In this document: positions 1-8,637 of the stretch, piece by piece | Layout of the letters: each line of letters begins with the position of its first letter | Position numbering within the stretch: position 1 is the first letter of the stretch | DNA from: Agarivorans albus | Lineage (GTDB): Bacteria > Pseudomonadota > Gammaproteobacteria > Enterobacterales > Celerinatantimonadaceae | Assembly: GCF_019670105.1 (NCBI RefSeq) | Contig: NZ_AP023032.1 | Location: 2,226,972-2,290,971, forward strand | Length of the DNA: 64,000 bases | Direction: 5' to 3' | Made by a program: the position numbers and the translations under genes | The notes under the pieces: model-generated | Seen by the model: the letters and a program-made list of their open reading frames with translations, nothing else | Databases searched by the model: none | What the model was told of the DNA's origin: nothing

Positions 1-909
1 GACTCAAGCAGTAAAGCTATTGCCGTTGTGGGAGCAGGGCCTGCCGGACTGGCATTTTCTTGTTATGCTGCGGAGCGTGGTCATTCCGTTACCATCTACG
101 ACCAAGGTTCTCAGATTGGTGGCCAATTTAACTATGCCAAGCAGATTCCAGGCAAGGAAGAGTTCTACGAAACCTTACGCTATTTTGCAAATAGAATTAA
201 ACAGCTAAACATTAAGGTTGAATTAGAAACTAAGGTTGATGCGCCTATGTTAGCTGGCTTAAACGCCGATGAAGTTGTGATAGCTACCGGTATTTCTCCA
301 AGAACTCCTCCGATAGAAGGCATAGAGCACGATAAAGTTTATAACTACTTGGATGTATTAAGAGACCATAAAGAAGTAGGAGAGCGAGTCGCGATTATTG
401 GCGCAGGCGGAATAGGCTTTGATGTTGCCGAGTTTTTGGTTGAGCAGAAGCCTTCGCTATCAACCAATGTTGGACGTTGGCTTGATAATTGGGGAATAGA
501 TAGCAGCATGGCAGAAGCCGGCGGATTAAAAGAGCACAACAATCATCCTGCTTTACGTAAGGTGTATTTATGTCAACGTAAAGCCAGTAAAGTGGGTAAA
601 AACTTGGGTAAAACTACCGGCTGGATCCATCGAGAAACCTTGAAGAAAAATCAAGTAGAGATGCTAGCAGGCGTTGAGTACAAAAAAGTAGATGATCAAG
701 GCCTACATATTTCTGTCAACGGTGAAGACTCGATTCTTGAAGTTGACCATGTGGTGGTTTGCGCTGGACAAGAGCCGTTAAGAACCTTGCATGATGATTT
801 AACAGCGTTGGGTGTTAACTCTCACCTTATCGGTGGAGCAGATGTAGCAGCAGAGCTTGATGCCAAGCGTGCTATTCGCCAAGGTGCTGAACTAGCGGCG
901 CTTATTTAA
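1..909 (+). CDS. fadH: 2,4-dienoyl-CoA reductase, C-terminal part (5' cut by window)
   Basis: The frame is open from base 1, so the start lies outside the window; 302 codons of a roughly 670-residue family are present. The fragment holds the dinucleotide-binding half. A first Rossmann motif (VVGAGPAGLAF, about residues 9-19) should bind FAD and a second (AIIGAGGIGFD, near residue 131) should bind NADPH. The family reduces 2,4-dienoyl-CoA during beta-oxidation of unsaturated fatty acids, using FAD, FMN and a 4Fe-4S cluster. The FMN barrel and cluster cysteines are not in this window, so other trimethylamine-dehydrogenase-like oxidoreductases are possible, but the central linker between the two nucleotide motifs is FadH-like. 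Confidence 0.88.
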   Translation, partial: DSSSKAIAVVGAGPAGLAFSCYAAERGHSVTIYDQGSQIGGQFNYAKQIPGKEEFYETLRYFANRIKQLNIKVELETKVDAPMLAGLNADEVVIATGISPRTPPIEGIEHDKVYNYLDVLRDHKEVGERVAIIGAGGIGFDVAEFLVEQKPSLSTNVGRWLDNWGIDSSMAEAGGLKEHNNHPALRKVYLCQRKASKVGKNLGKTTGWIHRETLKKNQVEMLAGVEYKKVDDQGLHISVNGEDSILEVDHVVVCAGQEPLRTLHDDLTALGVNSHLIGGADVAAELDAKRAIRQGAELAALI

Positions 910-1095
910 CTTAAGCCAATGCTGAACGAGAGCAGCTGTTTGCTTGGGGTTTTGTTTTACCCAATCTTGCAACTGCTTGAGTTGTTGATGCCGCTCTAAA
1001 ACCATTTCAAAAGCGCCTAAACCTGCGGGTACTTGGCTTTACTTTTAGCATAATTCGCGCACAATGGCGCTATATTTAAGTGGTTAAGGAAAACA

Positions 1096-1635
1096 ATGAA
1101 AGCCTTAGATTTATTACTAAATCGTCACTCTTGCGCGCGTTTAGCTGCACCAGCACCAGAAGGTGCAGAGCTGGAAACCATTTGGAACGCTGGCCTTAGA
1201 GCTCCTGACCATGGAGGCTTAAGTCCTTGGCGTTTTATTCATGTTAGTGGTGAAGGCCTATCAAAGCTTGCGGGAATTTTTGAACAAGCAGCACTAGCAG
1301 AAGAGGGCGATGCAGAAAAAGCGAAAACCATGCCGTTTCGTGCTCCGTTAATAACTATTGTGATTGCCTCACCCAAAACCCATTCAAAGGTACCTGAGAT
1401 TGAACAAGTACTGTCGGCTGGTTGTGCTGTGCATGCCATGCAAATGGCAGCCTATGCCCAAGGGTATAATGGTATTTGGCGAACAGGACCTATGGCATAT
1501 AGCTCAATTGTAAATCATGAACTTGGTTTAGCCGAACATGAATCAATTGTTGGTTTTCTCTATCTAGGTAGCCCACAAACTAAGGTAGCGAAGCCAAGGG
1601 AATTACCATTCAAAGACTATGTCACTTGGTTGTAA
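1096..1635 (+). CDS. NAD(P)H nitroreductase, YdjA-like
   Basis: This 179-residue protein belongs to the small, single-domain FMN nitroreductase family. It begins with the typical LLLNRHSCARL segment, in which basic residues contact the FMN phosphate. RAPDHGGLSPWRF (about residues 35-47) and the late GFLYLG strand are also family features. YdjA-type enzymes are cytoplasmic flavoproteins that reduce nitroaromatics or quinones; the natural substrate is usually unknown. AAGGA lies just upstream of the ATG. A DsbA-like gene follows after 6 bases, so the two are probably co-transcribed, which suggests a redox or detoxification unit (inference). Confidence 0.88.
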   Translation: MKALDLLLNRHSCARLAAPAPEGAELETIWNAGLRAPDHGGLSPWRFIHVSGEGLSKLAGIFEQAALAEEGDAEKAKTMPFRAPLITIVIASPKTHSKVPEIEQVLSAGCAVHAMQMAAYAQGYNGIWRTGPMAYSSIVNHELGLAEHESIVGFLYLGSPQTKVAKPRELPFKDYVTWL

Positions 1636-1641
1636 ATACTT

Positions 1642-2256
1642 ATGGCTAAATACCGACTGTATTACGTTCATGACCCTATGTGTTCTTGGTGCTGGGGTTA
1701 TAAGCCAACATTGCTAGAACTTGAGAAGATATTGCCTAGCAATATCGAGTTGGTGTATTTACTCGGTGGTTTAGCACCCGACTCAGATCTTGAAATGCCT
1801 GCAGAGATGCAGGCTTTTTTGCAGCAAACTTGGCGGAAAATAGCCAATCAATTGGGGACTCAATTTAATTATCAGTTTTGGGAACTAAATACCCCAAGGC
1901 GTTCTACATATCCAGCCAATCGAGCAGTTCTTGCAGCGAAGCTTCAGGGTGCTGAGAAAGCAATGATAGTTGCTATTCAGCAGGCTTATTATTTAGATGC
2001 AAAAAATCCCTCAGATCTATCTGTATTAGTTGGTTTAGCTGAAGGATTAAACGTAGACCTAGAGAGGTTTAAGACTGATATTTGCGGTGAAAAACTGAAT
2101 GCTAATTTACTCGAAGAAATTCAGTTTGCTCGAAGCCTGCCTATTCAAGGTTTCCCATCTTTAGTGCTAGAGAAGGATAGTCACTTTCATTCGGTAGGTT
2201 TAAATTATAAAGATGCCCAAGCAAGCCTTGAGCATATTCAACAGTTACTGGCTTAA
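1642..2256 (+). CDS. DsbA-family protein with CSWC active site (FrnE-like)
   Basis: A 204-residue thioredoxin-fold protein with the redox motif C14-S-W-C17 right after the first strand and a probable cis-proline in GFPS near residue 172. The large helical insertion between them is typical of the DsbA/FrnE/2-hydroxychromene-isomerase superfamily. No signal peptide is visible, so it should act in the cytoplasm as a dithiol oxidoreductase, unlike periplasmic DsbA. It follows the nitroreductase gene by only 6 bases and is likely in the same operon. Its last four bases overlap the end of the convergent DUF3334 gene. Confidence 0.85.
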   Translation: MAKYRLYYVHDPMCSWCWGYKPTLLELEKILPSNIELVYLLGGLAPDSDLEMPAEMQAFLQQTWRKIANQLGTQFNYQFWELNTPRRSTYPANRAVLAAKLQGAEKAMIVAIQQAYYLDAKNPSDLSVLVGLAEGLNVDLERFKTDICGEKLNANLLEEIQFARSLPIQGFPSLVLEKDSHFHSVGLNYKDAQASLEHIQQLLA

Positions 2257-2933
2257 ATACCTAGCTCGTCAAGTAAGTCTTGATCAATGGTTTGCGCTAC
2301 GTCTTTTGGCTCTTGCTCTGCTTTCTTCTGTGTAGCGGCTTGCTCGATAAGATCATCCGGATCAACATCGTCTTCTGTTTCAAACTCATGAAGTTTAATG
2401 AACTCAGTTTTATCCATGGCTAGTTCAAGATAGAAGATGTTGTTCTTAGCGGTAGTGAAGGTTACTCGTCTAGCTTGAGGTCGGTCCAAGTTTGTATCAA
2501 TTGAGATTAAAACTTGCTTGTTTAAAGCCAGCATTTTGGGTTGGTTTTGAGTGAGAGAGGTTTGTAATTCTTTACCAATAACGCCAGTAAAGTAACCCAC
2601 CATCTGATTCATTAATTCACCCATTACGTTACCCACTTCGTCAGCGGTATGTTGCTGAGCGAGCTCTGATTCTGGGATCCCCATGTGAAGCATGTAATTG
2701 CGGTAAATCTCCATGGCCGCATCGGCAGTAAAGTTAATAACCACTAAACCAGAGAAGCCGCCATCAAACAGAACAAAACAGCCAATATCAGGCTTTAAAC
2801 AAGTCTTGTTTATCTTTTGCACCATGGCTGAATATTTAATTTCACTGGTGGTAGCCTTGCTTAATACATTGGTTACCGAGTTACACAAGGTAAGTAATAC
2901 GTCTTCAGTGGTTACAACTTTTAATTTTTTCAT
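2253..2933 (-). CDS. DUF3334 family protein, CheX/CheC-like
   Basis: The 226-residue protein resembles the DUF3334 family of marine gammaproteobacteria. Residues about 1-170 look like a CheX/CheC-type alpha/beta domain: a strand reading FVLFDGGFSGLVVINF and then a helix with GELMNQMVGYF, whose E-x2-N recalls the CheC/CheX phosphatase helix. The Asp/Ser expected four residues before that Glu is Asn, so phosphatase activity on a CheY-like protein is uncertain. The tail (about 180-226) is acidic and Gln/Glu-rich and ends DLLDELGI, perhaps a docking peptide. Function is not established. No chemotaxis genes lie nearby. Confidence 0.78.
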   Translation of the reverse strand: MKKLKVVTTEDVLLTLCNSVTNVLSKATTSEIKYSAMVQKINKTCLKPDIGCFVLFDGGFSGLVVINFTADAAMEIYRNYMLHMGIPESELAQQHTADEVGNVMGELMNQMVGYFTGVIGKELQTSLTQNQPKMLALNKQVLISIDTNLDRPQARRVTFTTAKNNIFYLELAMDKTEFIKLHEFETEDDVDPDDLIEQAATQKKAEQEPKDVAQTIDQDLLDELGI

Positions 2934-3006
2934 GTAAATCCTTTTTAACTACTTCCCGGCCGCGCCGTGGTAATGGGCTTAAGTATGGATGATGAATACA
3001 AAGCTG

Positions 3007-3030
3007 TATAGCTTTGATTGCTAAGCTATA
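3007..3030. repeat. Inverted repeat between DUF3334 gene and asnS
   Basis: Arms TATAGCTT (3007-3014) and AAGCTATA (3023-3030) are perfect complements around an 8-base loop. The element lies about 75 bases upstream of the DUF3334 start and 40 bases past the asnS terminator. It could be an operator or an mRNA leader stem for the DUF3334 gene; no protein is assigned. Confidence 0.4.
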
Positions 3031-3067
3031 TGCAGCAAAGAGTTCGAGTGTGAGGATGATCTAGAAA

Positions 3068-3097
3068 TAAAAAAGCCTCAATAAAATTGAGGCTTTT
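3068..3097 (-). terminator. Rho-independent terminator of asnS
   Basis: A 12-bp perfect stem (AAAAGCCTCAAT at 3071-3082 with ATTGAGGCTTTT at 3086-3097) closes a 3-base loop. It sits 27 bases beyond the asnS stop and is followed by a T run on the minus strand. Confidence 0.9.
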
Positions 3098-3123
3098 CGC
3101 GATATTTAGTGATTAACTAAATA

Positions 3124-4524
3124 TTAGTATTCGGCATTTTTAGGTGCGCGAGGGAACGGTATTACGTCACGAATATTGCTTACGCCAGTTACGTAAGATA
3201 CTAAACGCTCAAAGCCTAAACCAAAGCCTGAGTGAGGTACAGTGCCGTAACGACGCAGGTCGCGGTACCAAGAGTAGTCATCTTTATTAAGGTCTAGCTC
3301 TAGTAAACGGGCGTCTAGCACGTCCAAACGCTCTTCACGTTGGCTACCGCCAATGATTTCGCCAATGCCTGGTGCTAGAACGTCCATCGCTGCTACAGTT
3401 TTACCATCGTCATTCTGGCGCATGTAAAACGCCTTAATGTCTTTAGGGTAGTTTTTAACTACCACTGGCGCTTTAAAGTGTTCTTCTGCCAAGTAACGCT
3501 CGTGCTCTGAAGACATATCGATGCCCCATTCTACGTCGTACTCAAACTTTTTGCCGCTATCCTTAAGGATTTGAATTGCGTCGGTATAGTCTACCTGTGC
3601 AAAATCGGCACTTACAAAGTTCTCTAAACGGCTAATCGCTTCTTTGTTGATACGTTGGGCAAAGAAGTTCATGTCGTCCATACGCTCATCAAGAACCGCT
3701 TTGAATACATACTTCAACATGTCTTCTGCTAGTTTTGCTACGTCTTCTAAATCAGCAAAGGCCACTTCAGGTTCAACCATCCAAAACTCAGCCAAGTGAC
3801 GGCTAGTGTTTGAGTTTTCGGCGCGGAAAGTTGGGCCAAAGGTATACACTTTAGACAAGGCACAAGCGTAGGTTTCAGCATTCAACTGACCAGATACTGT
3901 CAAGAACGTTTCTTTGCCAAAAAAGTCTTGTTGATAGTCAATATCGCCTTTTTCACTTAGCGGTAGGTTGTTCATGTCTAATGTAGATACACGGAACATT
4001 TCACCTGCGCCTTCGGTATCACTACCGGTAATAATTGGCGTGCTTACCCAAACATAACCTTGTTCGTGGTAAAAGCGGTGAATCGCTTGTGATAAACAGT
4101 TACGTACACGGGTTACCGCGCCAATTACATTGGTACGAGGGCGTAAGTGAGCGTGTTCACGTAAATACTCGATGCTGTGGCGTTTTGCCGACATTGGGTA
4201 GCTGTCAGGATTTTCGACCCAACCAAGCACTTCAACTTCTGTAGCTTGAATTTCAAATGATTGGCCTTTACCTGGCGATTCAACAACTTCACCAGTTACT
4301 ACAACCGAACAGCCGGCAGTTAGTTTAACGACATCATTCTCATAATTGGCTAGGGTATTAGGTGCCACAGCTTGAACGGCGTCGAAACATGAACCGTCGT
4401 GAATGGCTAAGAAAGAAAGACCTGCTTTTGAATCACGACGAGTGCGGATCCAACCCTTAATTGTTACTTGTTGACCAACGCTGAACTTTCCGCCCAAAAC
4501 GTCTGTCACTGAAGAATGCGTCAT
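3124..4524 (-). CDS. asnS: Asparaginyl-tRNA synthetase
   Basis: A class IIb aminoacyl-tRNA synthetase that charges tRNA-Asn in the cytoplasm, with ATP. From the chosen start it has 466 residues, the length of E. coli AsnS. The N-terminal OB-fold anticodon-binding domain ([21 protein letters not shown]) is followed by the catalytic domain with motif 2 ([16 protein letters not shown]) and motif 3 ([13 protein letters not shown]). The frame can be opened three codons earlier at a TTG (4533), but GGAG at 4537-4540 would then be only 3 bases away, so the ATG at 4524 is preferred. The gene is monocistronic with its own terminator. Confidence 0.97.
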   Translation of the reverse strand: MTHSSVTDVLGGKFSVGQQVTIKGWIRTRRDSKAGLSFLAIHDGSCFDAVQAVAPNTLANYENDVVKLTAGCSVVVTGEVVESPGKGQSFEIQATEVEVLGWVENPDSYPMSAKRHSIEYLREHAHLRPRTNVIGAVTRVRNCLSQAIHRFYHEQGYVWVSTPIITGSDTEGAGEMFRVSTLDMNNLPLSEKGDIDYQQDFFGKETFLTVSGQLNAETYACALSKVYTFGPTFRAENSNTSRHLAEFWMVEPEVAFADLEDVAKLAEDMLKYVFKAVLDERMDDMNFFAQRINKEAISRLENFVSADFAQVDYTDAIQILKDSGKKFEYDVEWGIDMSSEHERYLAEEHFKAPVVVKNYPKDIKAFYMRQNDDGKTVAAMDVLAPGIGEIIGGSQREERLDVLDARLLELDLNKDDYSWYRDLRRYGTVPHSGFGLGFERLVSYVTGVSNIRDVIPFPRAPKNAEY

Positions 4525-4678
4525 AGCAAACAACTGCTCCGATTTGATAGTGCTAATATTGTAAGGTGACCAATGTTACTTCTTAGGGCTAAAGACTCAA
4601 GTAAAAATTGATAAAACTCCGGAAATCGATAACTTATGTTAAGGAAATACGCTTGTTGGAATAAAGGTGAGTGGGTAA

Positions 4679-5050
4679 ATGCGGCAAAATAGAAAAGAAC
4701 GTCGAAAAGGGCCGGATGGTCTTCAAAAGCTATTTGTGATTATTTCATTGTTAGCTTGGACAATGTTTATTGGTTCTTTGGTGGTTTATCATTATGCAAG
4801 ACCAGAGATAGCTTACAGCGCTTTTCAAACCACCGACGGGCAAGGATATAGAGACCACTGGATAGAGGATTTAAGGCAAGTATTTGTGTTTTTGCTGTGG
4901 GGTTGCTGTGGCATTACCTTAGCGGGCATTTTTGTTAACTGGAGCCGCTCTCGCCGCAAAACAGACTATTTCAAAATGAATATGGGTCTGCTAGCGGTGA
5001 TAGTTATCGCTATTTTGTTGTTCTATTACCTCAAGCTGTTTAGAGGCTAG
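4679..5050 (+). CDS. Small three-helix membrane protein, function unknown
   Basis: This 123-residue protein starts with a very basic stretch (MRQNRKERRKG). It has three predicted membrane segments: about 18-39 (LFVIISLLAWTMFIGSLVVYHY), 68-86 (VFVFLLWGCCGITLAGIFV) and 100-119. A basic loop (RSRRK, about 90-94) suggests the first loop is periplasmic. I recognise no named domain. It resembles conserved hypothetical membrane proteins of Alteromonadales. It stands alone between asnS and bioA, and its 3' end overlaps the end of bioA by 11 bases. Confidence 0.72.
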   Translation: MRQNRKERRKGPDGLQKLFVIISLLAWTMFIGSLVVYHYARPEIAYSAFQTTDGQGYRDHWIEDLRQVFVFLLWGCCGITLAGIFVNWSRSRRKTDYFKMNMGLLAVIVIAILLFYYLKLFRG

Positions 5051-6311
5051 TCAGCACCTTAAAAATAGCATCCGTCAACTTTTGAAGCTGGCTTGCTGAA
5101 ATGGTGTAGGGCGGCATGATGTAGATCAGTTTTCCAAAGGGTCTTATCCATACACCGAGTTCCACAAACTTCGCTTGAATGTCTGCTAGATTCACCGCCT
5201 GCTTTGCCTCAACCACCCCAATGGCACCTAATACTCTAACATCTGTTACAGATTCTAAGCTTAGGCACTGTTTAAGTTGTGTCTTAAGTGATTGTTCGAT
5301 CGTCGCAACCTTAGTTTGCCAGCCTGAAGCAATAAGCAGCTCAATGCTGGCATTTGCCACCGCGCATGCTAGTGGGTTACCCATAAACGTTGGACCATGC
5401 ATAAATACGCCAGCCTCTCCGCTACAAATAGTATTAGCAACAGATTTGCTGGTGATGGTCGCGGCAAGGCTCATGTAGCCGCCCGTTAAGCCTTTGCCTA
5501 GGCAAAGTATGTCTGGCTCTATCTCTGCGTGTTCACAGGCGAATAATTTACCGGTGCGACCAAAACCAGTGGCTATTTCATCGGCAATTAATAATAGCTG
5601 GTATTGGTCACACAGTTTTCGCAGTTCTGTTAAGTATTGAGGGTGGTAAATACGCATACCGCCAGCGCCTTGAACTACAGGTTCTAAAATCACAGCCGCT
5701 ATAGACTGATGATGTTGCTCGAGTATCTTCTCCATTGGTTTAATGTCTGCTGGGTCCCACGTTTCCTCAAAGCGAGTTTGCGGCGCTTCGCAAAACAGAT
5801 GCTCGGGTAAGAACCCTTGATAGAGTTGGTGCATACCGCCATCTGGGTCACATACCGACATAGCGCCAAAGGTGTCGCCGTGGTAGCCGTTTCTTATGGT
5901 GGCAAACTTGGCACGTTTTTCACCTTTTGCGTGCCAGAATTGCAGCGCCATTTTTAATGCAACTTCAACGGCAACAGAGCCTGAATCACTAATAAACACT
6001 TGCTCTAAACTTGGTGGTGTTAGCGCCACAAGCTTTTTAGCAAGCTCAACTGCTGGTTTATGTGTGAGCCCGCCAAACATCACGTGCGACATATTGCCAA
6101 GTTGGTGAGCGGCTGCCTGGTCTAGCTCAGGCACTTTATAACCATGAATACAGGCCCACCATGAAGCCATGCCATCAACGAGTCGCGTGCCGTCTTCCAA
6201 AACAATCTCGCAACCTTCGGCTGAGCTCACTGGATAACAGGGCAGTGGTTTAATAGAAGACGTATAAGGGTGCCATAAATGTTGTTGGTCGTAATCTAAA
6301 TCTATGCTCAT
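5040..6311 (-). CDS. bioA: Adenosylmethionine-8-amino-7-oxononanoate aminotransferase
   Basis: A class III PLP aminotransferase of 423 residues that converts 7-keto-8-aminopelargonate to 7,8-diaminopelargonate, using S-adenosylmethionine as amino donor. The PLP lysine is K273 in LGKGLTGG, and the cofactor-contacting DEIATGFGRTG lies at about 244-254. The start HLWHPYTSSIKPLP is typical of BioA and separates it from ornithine or GABA aminotransferases. It is transcribed away from bioBFCD, and a BirA-like operator abuts its start codon. It has no strong Shine-Dalgarno sequence. Confidence 0.97.
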   Translation of the reverse strand: MSIDLDYDQQHLWHPYTSSIKPLPCYPVSSAEGCEIVLEDGTRLVDGMASWWACIHGYKVPELDQAAAHQLGNMSHVMFGGLTHKPAVELAKKLVALTPPSLEQVFISDSGSVAVEVALKMALQFWHAKGEKRAKFATIRNGYHGDTFGAMSVCDPDGGMHQLYQGFLPEHLFCEAPQTRFEETWDPADIKPMEKILEQHHQSIAAVILEPVVQGAGGMRIYHPQYLTELRKLCDQYQLLLIADEIATGFGRTGKLFACEHAEIEPDILCLGKGLTGGYMSLAATITSKSVANTICSGEAGVFMHGPTFMGNPLACAVANASIELLIASGWQTKVATIEQSLKTQLKQCLSLESVTDVRVLGAIGVVEAKQAVNLADIQAKFVELGVWIRPFGKLIYIMPPYTISASQLQKLTDAIFKVLTSL

Positions 6312-6344
6312 TAATTAACCGTTAGTAAAGTTATGGGTTTTTTA
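6312..6344. promoter_or_regulatory. Probable BirA (biotin repressor) operator
   Basis: Half-sites TAATTAACC (6312-6320) and GGTTTTTTA (6336-6344) are separated by exactly 15 bases. This fits the BirA pattern TTGTAAACC-N15/16-GGTTTACAA at the conserved inner AACC/GGTT positions. It lies between divergent bioA and bioB and touches the bioA start codon, so bound BirA-biotinyl-AMP could block bioA initiation and sit just upstream of the bioB -35. The outer bases are degenerate, hence moderate confidence. birA itself is not in the window. Confidence 0.65.
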
Positions 6345-6347
6345 AAG

Positions 6348-6375
6348 TTGACAGCGGCTTGGCTGTCGCTAGACT
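6348..6375 (+). promoter_or_regulatory. Candidate sigma70 promoter of bioBFCD
   Basis: TTGACA at 6348-6353, a perfect -35 hexamer, is followed after 16 bases by TAGACT at 6370-6375, a 4/6 -10. It lies about 33 bases before the bioB ATG, directly beside the BirA-like operator. Confidence 0.6.
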
Positions 6376-6408
6376 AGCGGATTATTATTTCTAAAGAAAG
6401 CTTCTCAA

Positions 6409-7461
6409 ATGACTCAAGCACTCCGCCACGATTGGACCGTACAGGAAGTAAACGATTTGTTTGCTTTGCCATTTAACGATTTATTGTTTCAGGCTCAATG
6501 TGCGCATCGCGCCAATTTTGATCCAAACCAAGTACAAGTATCTACCTTGTTATCGATTAAAACTGGCGCGTGTCCTGAGGATTGTAAGTACTGCCCACAA
6601 AGTGCTCACCATAAAACTGACCTTAAAACAGAACGTCTATTAGAGGTTGAACATGTACTGAGCGAGGCCAAGAAAGCCAAAGCAAACGGTTCCACTCGCT
6701 TTTGTATGGGGGCCGCATGGAAAAACCCTAAACAGCGCGATATGCCTTACTTAGTGAAAATGGTTGAAGGCGTGAAAGAAATGGGTATGGAAACTTGTAT
6801 GACCCTAGGCATGCTAGAGAAGCAGCAAGCTGAAGAACTGGCTGACGCAGGTTTAGATTATTACAACCATAACCTTGATACTTCACGCGAGTATTACCAA
6901 GAGATTATTACCACCCGTACTTACGACCAACGTTTAGATACGCTAGATAATGTGCGCTCAGCAGGTATGAAAGTATGCTCGGGCGGTATTATGGGCATGG
7001 GCGAGACAGCTACAGACAGAAGTGGTTTATTGGTTCAGTTGGCTAATCTACCTCGCCATCCAGAGAGTGTTCCCATTAACATGCTGGTAAAAGTGAAGGG
7101 TACTTTACTTGAAGATGTTGATGACATGGACCAATTTGAGTTTATTCGCTGTATAGCGGTTGCTCGTATCATGATGCCTCGCTCGCATGTGCGTTTATCG
7201 GCAGGACGTGAAGAAATGAACGAGCAGGTTCAAGCACTATGTTTTATGGCTGGCGCTAACTCTATTTTTTACGGGTGTAAGTTGCTTACTACGCCAAATC
7301 CTGATGAAAACCAGGACATGCAGTTGTTTAAAAAGCTAGGTATTCGCCCTGAGCCAGCAGCGCTAAAAAATGGTACTGAAGAGCAAGAAGAAGATCTTTA
7401 CAAAACCTTGGTGAAACAGCAGCAGAAAAACAGCCCTTCACAATTTTACGACGCCTCGTAA
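6409..7461 (+). CDS. bioB: Biotin synthase
   Basis: A radical SAM enzyme of 350 residues that inserts sulfur into dethiobiotin in the last step of biotin synthesis. The SAM-cluster motif is C55-x3-C59-x2-C62 ([13 protein letters not shown]). The later YYNHNLDTS and RLSAGRE segments are hallmarks of BioB that supply ligands near the auxiliary 2Fe-2S cluster. It is the first gene of bioBFCD, and bioF begins on the base after its stop codon. The Shine-Dalgarno sequence is weak. Confidence 0.98.
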   Translation: MTQALRHDWTVQEVNDLFALPFNDLLFQAQCAHRANFDPNQVQVSTLLSIKTGACPEDCKYCPQSAHHKTDLKTERLLEVEHVLSEAKKAKANGSTRFCMGAAWKNPKQRDMPYLVKMVEGVKEMGMETCMTLGMLEKQQAEELADAGLDYYNHNLDTSREYYQEIITTRTYDQRLDTLDNVRSAGMKVCSGGIMGMGETATDRSGLLVQLANLPRHPESVPINMLVKVKGTLLEDVDDMDQFEFIRCIAVARIMMPRSHVRLSAGREEMNEQVQALCFMAGANSIFYGCKLLTTPNPDENQDMQLFKKLGIRPEPAALKNGTEEQEEDLYKTLVKQQQKNSPSQFYDAS

Positions 7462-8637
7462 ATGGCATTTGAATTTGTAAAACAGCAAGTAGAAAAGCGC
7501 AAACAGCAACAGTTGTTTCGCCAGCGCCGATGTCAATCTAGCGCCCAAGGGCGTTTGATTGACATTGATAACCAACAGTTTGTGAATTTCTCAAGTAATG
7601 ACTATCTCGGTTTATCTCACCATCCAAGAGTAATTGATGCTTGGATAAAAGGTGCAGAGCGTTATGGAGTGGGAAGTGGTGGCTCTCCGTTGGTAACCGG
7701 TTTCCAAAAAGCGCACTACCAATTGGAAGAAACACTTTGTGAATGGCAGGGACGTGAAGGTGCATTGCTATTTAACAGCGGTTTTTCAGCTAACCAGAGT
7801 GTTATCAAAGCTCTACTCAAAAAAAATGATGTGCTGATCCAAGATAAACTTAACCACGCCTCATTGATGGAAGCTGGCGTATTGTGTGACGCCAACTTTA
7901 GTCGTTTTCAACATAACTCTGTAAGTCAGCTTGCTAACAGGTTAGAAAGCCAACAAGGTGAAAACTGTTTAGTGATCACTGAAGGCGTTTTTAGCATGGA
8001 CGGTGATCAAGCACCGTTAAAGCCCATTAGTGATTTATGTAAACAACACAATGCTTGGTTAATGGTTGATGATGCTCACGGTGTGGGATGCCTAGGTGAT
8101 CAAGGCAGAGGTTCTCCAGACCAACAAAACCTGACACCCAGCGATCTACAAATTCAAATGTTAACTTTTGGCAAAGCACTAGGTGTTTCTGGTGCAACGA
8201 TTTTATGTGACCAAGCGCTTAAAGACTATTTGGTTAATTTTGACAAAAGTTATGTCTACTCAACTGCGATGCCAGCAGCCCAAGCTTGCGCGATAACCGA
8301 AGCTATTCGGGTGCTGCAAACGCAACCAGAATTGCAGCAACAGTTAGCTGATAATATTGCACTGTTTAGATCGTTAGCAATCGAAAACGATATTGCAGTC
8401 GCTGATTCAAATACTGCTATTCAACCGATTATTATCGGTGAGGCTGACAAAGCATTAGCAATGGCCGAGTCGTTGCAAGGCAAAGGTTTTTGGGTCTCTG
8501 CAATTCGTCCTCCTACAGTGCCGGTAAACACCGCTAGGCTGCGGATAACCTTAAGTAGTCATCACCAAGCACAAGATATTGTTGATCTTATAAATGCGAT
8601 TCATGAAGTAAGTAAAGAAAACTATGGTCATCGATAA
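7462..8637 (+). CDS. bioF: 8-amino-7-oxononanoate synthase
   Basis: A PLP-dependent alpha-oxoamine synthase of 391 residues that condenses pimeloyl-ACP (or -CoA) with alanine to give 7-keto-8-aminopelargonate. The Schiff-base lysine is K238 in TFGKALGVSG, and the PLP-binding Asp lies in DDAHG (about 203-207). GSGGSPLVTG near residue 71 is also conserved. The start codon directly follows the bioB stop and the end overlaps bioC by 14 bases, which indicates translational coupling. Confidence 0.97.
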   Translation: MAFEFVKQQVEKRKQQQLFRQRRCQSSAQGRLIDIDNQQFVNFSSNDYLGLSHHPRVIDAWIKGAERYGVGSGGSPLVTGFQKAHYQLEETLCEWQGREGALLFNSGFSANQSVIKALLKKNDVLIQDKLNHASLMEAGVLCDANFSRFQHNSVSQLANRLESQQGENCLVITEGVFSMDGDQAPLKPISDLCKQHNAWLMVDDAHGVGCLGDQGRGSPDQQNLTPSDLQIQMLTFGKALGVSGATILCDQALKDYLVNFDKSYVYSTAMPAAQACAITEAIRVLQTQPELQQQLADNIALFRSLAIENDIAVADSNTAIQPIIIGEADKALAMAESLQGKGFWVSAIRPPTVPVNTARLRITLSSHHQAQDIVDLINAIHEVSKENYGHR

